Part shown: in pieces, positions 61,857 to 64,000 of the stretch
Numbering within the stretch: position 1 is the stretch's first letter
How the letters are laid out: every line of letters begins with the position of its first letter
Origin: Amycolatopsis nalaikhensis
Lineage (GTDB): Bacteria > Actinomycetota > Actinomycetes > Mycobacteriales > Pseudonocardiaceae
Length of the DNA stretch: 64,000 bases
Assembly (NCBI RefSeq): GCF_030264295.1
Contig: NZ_CP127173.1
Span: forward strand, 4,967,501-5,031,500
Reading direction: 5' to 3'
Translations under genes and position numbers: made by a program
The notes under the pieces: model-generated
What the model saw: the letters and a program-made list of their open reading frames with translations, nothing else
The model's database searches: none
What the model was told of the DNA's origin: nothing

Positions 61857-63685
61857 GCGCACCGGCCGAGCTGGTCGCCGCCCTGCCGCAGTACGAGATC
61901 GGGGCGGAGATCGGCGAAGGCGGCATGGGAGTGGTGTTCGCCGGGGTGCACCGGACGCTGGGGCGCAGCGTCGCGATCAAGCAGCTGCCCTGGGACGTCC
62001 TCAACCACACGGCGAGCAGCGAGCTGTTCGACCGGGAGGCGCGGGTGCTGGCGAGCCTCGACCACCCGCACATCGTCCCGGTGTACGACTACGTCCGCAC
62101 GGGCCGCGAGCACCTGCTGGTGATGGAACGCCTCGACGGCGGGACGGTCCACAGCCGCTTCCACGGCGAAGGGGTCAGCGGCGAGCAGGCGTGCGCGATC
62201 GGGCTGGCGATGCTGGCGGGGTTGCACGCGGCGCACCGGGCGGGGGTGCTGCACCTCGACGTCAAGCCGAGGAACCTGCTGTTCAGCACGCAGGGCGTGG
62301 TGAAGGTGGCCGACTTCGGCATCGCACGGGTGATCAGCGAGGGCGCGACGCTGGTGACGCACGGCGGCGAGATCCTGGGAACACCGGCGTACATCGCACC
62401 GGAGCAGGCGATGGGCAACGCGCTCAGCCCGGCGGCGGACGTGTACGCGGCGGGCACGGTGCTGTACGAGCTGCTGTCGGGAGAGCTGCCGTTCGACAAC
62501 ACGCGCGGCGCGATCAGCATGATGCGCCAGCACATGTTCACCGACCCGCGCCCGATATCGGGTGTCCCGATGCCGATCGCCGGCGTGATCATGCGCAGCC
62601 TGGCACGGGAGCTGGAGTCGAGATACAGGGAGGCGGAGTCGTTCGCGGCGGACCTGTCCGCGGCGGCGACGGCGGTGTACGGGGCCGGGTGGCTGGAGCG
62701 GTCCGGGGTACCGGTGCTGCACTTGACGCCAAGGGTGATCGCGGGCCTGAACGCGGCGACGGTGCCGGTGGTGGACGAGCGGACCCGGCCGGTGCAGCGA
62801 CACTCGGGCCCGAACGCGACGCTCGTGGCGAGTCCGGCCGAGCCGAACGGGTTCACGCAAGGTGCCGCCGGGGCCCCTGGTGCCCCGTGGGGTGGTGATC
62901 GCGCCGGTTTCCCGCCGAGCGCCGACTCGAGCGGCCCCGCGTGGCCCGCCGATCCCACACCTGGCGGCGACTCCGCGAGGACCGGCTCTCAAGCCGCCGT
63001 CATCGGGCTGCGGCTGGCCGCCGCGGCCGCCGTCGTCGTGCTCGTCGTCCTCGCTCTGCTCAACCCGGCTCGGCTGCCGCACGAGGCGTCGCCCACTCTG
63101 AACCTCGGGGCCGCTCCCGTGTCGGCGCCCGTCGAGGTCGATCTCAGCAAGCCGCTCATCCTGACCGGGCCCGGGAACCCCGGGCGGGTCGCGATCTCGC
63201 TGTCCGCGGCCGGGATCCCGCTCGGCTCGGCGGCGACCGACGCGAAACCCGACGGCAACGGCTTCACCGCCCAGCTCACCCTGCCGGCGTTGGCGCGGTG
63301 GATCGTCGGCGGCGCCGTCACCGCGACCGTGCAGACCGGGCCCGTCACCCAGACCTTCACCCTGCTGACCAGCCAGCACCCGCTCGCGAGCGCGATGGGC
63401 GCGGGCACCCTCATCTTGGCGCTGTTCGCCTTGGCCTACCTCGAATCCGGGCTCCGGACCATCCGCAACGGCCACCGCTGGCGGGGCGCGACGGTCGGCG
63501 GCCCCGTGCTCGGCCTGCTCTTCGGCGCGGCGGTGTGGCTGTGCGTTTCGGTGTTGCGTGTGCACGAGCCGTCGCCCGGGTTCGGGGCCGGGTGTGCCGT
63601 GGCGGGGGCCGTCGCGGCCGGGTTCGTCGTCGCCGCCGCGCGACGGCGGGCGTCCACTGTGGTCAGTCGACCATCCGGACGGTGA
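61853..63685 (+). CDS. Membrane Ser/Thr protein kinase (PknB-like catalytic domain)
   Basis: 610 residues, ATG 61853 (ATGA overlap). Kinase domain 14-285: 'GEGGMGVVFAG', Lys43, catalytic loop 'HLDVKPRN' with Asp136 (Leu instead of the usual Arg of HRD), 'DFG' at 154, 'GTPAYIAPEQA'. A Pro/Gly-rich juxtamembrane segment leads to a helix at about 381-402, an external beta-domain (about 405-510), and three more hydrophobic segments at the C-terminus, an unusual topology. No PASTA repeats. The last 23 bp overlap a convergent gene. Confidence 0.9.
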   Translation: MSAPAELVAALPQYEIGAEIGEGGMGVVFAGVHRTLGRSVAIKQLPWDVLNHTASSELFDREARVLASLDHPHIVPVYDYVRTGREHLLVMERLDGGTVHSRFHGEGVSGEQACAIGLAMLAGLHAAHRAGVLHLDVKPRNLLFSTQGVVKVADFGIARVISEGATLVTHGGEILGTPAYIAPEQAMGNALSPAADVYAAGTVLYELLSGELPFDNTRGAISMMRQHMFTDPRPISGVPMPIAGVIMRSLARELESRYREAESFAADLSAAATAVYGAGWLERSGVPVLHLTPRVIAGLNAATVPVVDERTRPVQRHSGPNATLVASPAEPNGFTQGAAGAPGAPWGGDRAGFPPSADSSGPAWPADPTPGGDSARTGSQAAVIGLRLAAAAAVVVLVVLALLNPARLPHEASPTLNLGAAPVSAPVEVDLSKPLILTGPGNPGRVAISLSAAGIPLGSAATDAKPDGNGFTAQLTLPALARWIVGGAVTATVQTGPVTQTFTLLTSQHPLASAMGAGTLILALFALAYLESGLRTIRNGHRWRGATVGGPVLGLLFGAAVWLCVSVLRVHEPSPGFGAGCAVAGAVAAGFVVAAARRRASTVVSRPSGR

Positions 63686-64000
63686 CGTGCGGGCTATAGC
63701 TCTTGCGCCGGCTCCACCCTTGTTCGGCGCAGAGGCTCAGCTGGATCGCGCGGTCGGCGGGCGCCCAGTACCCGGTGCGGACGAAGTAGCCCTCCATCGT
63801 GTTCAGCGCGCCGAGGCTCTTGCGGGCCGAGCACATCTCCCAGCCCCACTGGCGCCCGCTCTTCTCGACGCCGTTGCGGCGGACGGAGATCCGGGGGTTG
63901 CCGACCGCGCGGATGTCGGCGTCACCCTCCGTGACGTAGACGACGCCGTCGATCTTGTAGAACCGGTTGTTGTCCAGCAACGACACCTGCCCGGAGAGGG
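63663..64000 (-). CDS. Hypothetical protein, 5' end beyond window
   Basis: Open to the window edge; the last 112 codons are visible and the GTG at 63986 may be internal. 'NNRFYKIDGVVYVTEGDADI' and 'EGYFVRTGYWAPADRAIQLS' suggest a beta-rich fold with two Cys. No family recognised. Overlaps the kinase gene tail by 23 bp. Confidence 0.6.
   Translation of the reverse strand, partial: LSGQVSLLDNNRFYKIDGVVYVTEGDADIRAVGNPRISVRRNGVEKSGRQWGWEMCSARKSLGALNTMEGYFVRTGYWAPADRAIQLSLCAEQGWSRRKSYSPHVTVRMVD

Overview
The DNA is very G+C-rich, with tightly packed genes, many GTG starts and 4-bp ATGA/GTGA start-stop overlaps. Gene content (a full Mce import operon, PucR regulators, ECF42/DGPF pair, EfeOB, Nit1C cluster, partner-switching genes) points to an actinomycete. 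Intergenic repeat style and the recurrent CCACWGTGG palindrome suggest Pseudonocardiaceae, probably Amycolatopsis; that genus call is inference. No rRNA, tRNA, CRISPR array or transposase was seen.

Layout. 1-6651: end of a lipid/polyketide synthase cluster (KR tail, KS-AT-DH protein, stand-alone ACP, alpha/beta hydrolase, glycosyltransferase), whose catalytic residues are intact. 6721-8486: DrrAB-like ABC exporter on the minus strand. 8740-20179: two secreted proteins followed by a complete Mce operon (yrbEA-yrbEB-mceABCDEF plus two Mce-associated membrane proteins). 20325-27880: a FadD32-like acyl-AMP ligase, a Pks13-like synthase and an antigen-85-like esterase; nearly every catalytic centre in these three genes is substituted, deleted or truncated while both carrier-protein serines remain. 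27963-34894: four PucR-family regulators around a hydrolase. 35111-38017: GtrA protein, small membrane protein, frameshifted secretory lipase, lipoprotein. 38336-40704: two more secreted proteins of the type found beside the Mce operon.

40803-48642: a Nit1C (cyanide/nitrogen-starvation) cluster preceded by GlnR-like half-sites and carrying two nitrilases in tandem, the second lacking the catalytic Cys and Glu. 48679-50237: DGPF/YCII protein and ECF42-type sigma factor, the latter apparently starting at CTG. 51004-54949: five-gene signalling operon (REC-PP2C phosphatase, CHASE3-like histidine kinase, response regulator, STAS protein, HATPase anti-sigma protein). 55048-59073: phosphoesterase and EfeB/EfeO iron-uptake proteins. 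59272-60048: ArsR-AHSA1 fusion with a large operator-like inverted repeat. 60126-64000: secreted/membrane proteins and a Ser/Thr kinase.

Two inverted-repeat families (CTGAAGGGGAC type; AAAGCGCCCCAA type) occupy four of the gaps between convergent genes and probably act as bidirectional terminators; a third palindrome type lies inside a coding sequence. Single-base frameshifts near 24600 and 36560 may be real or sequencing errors.
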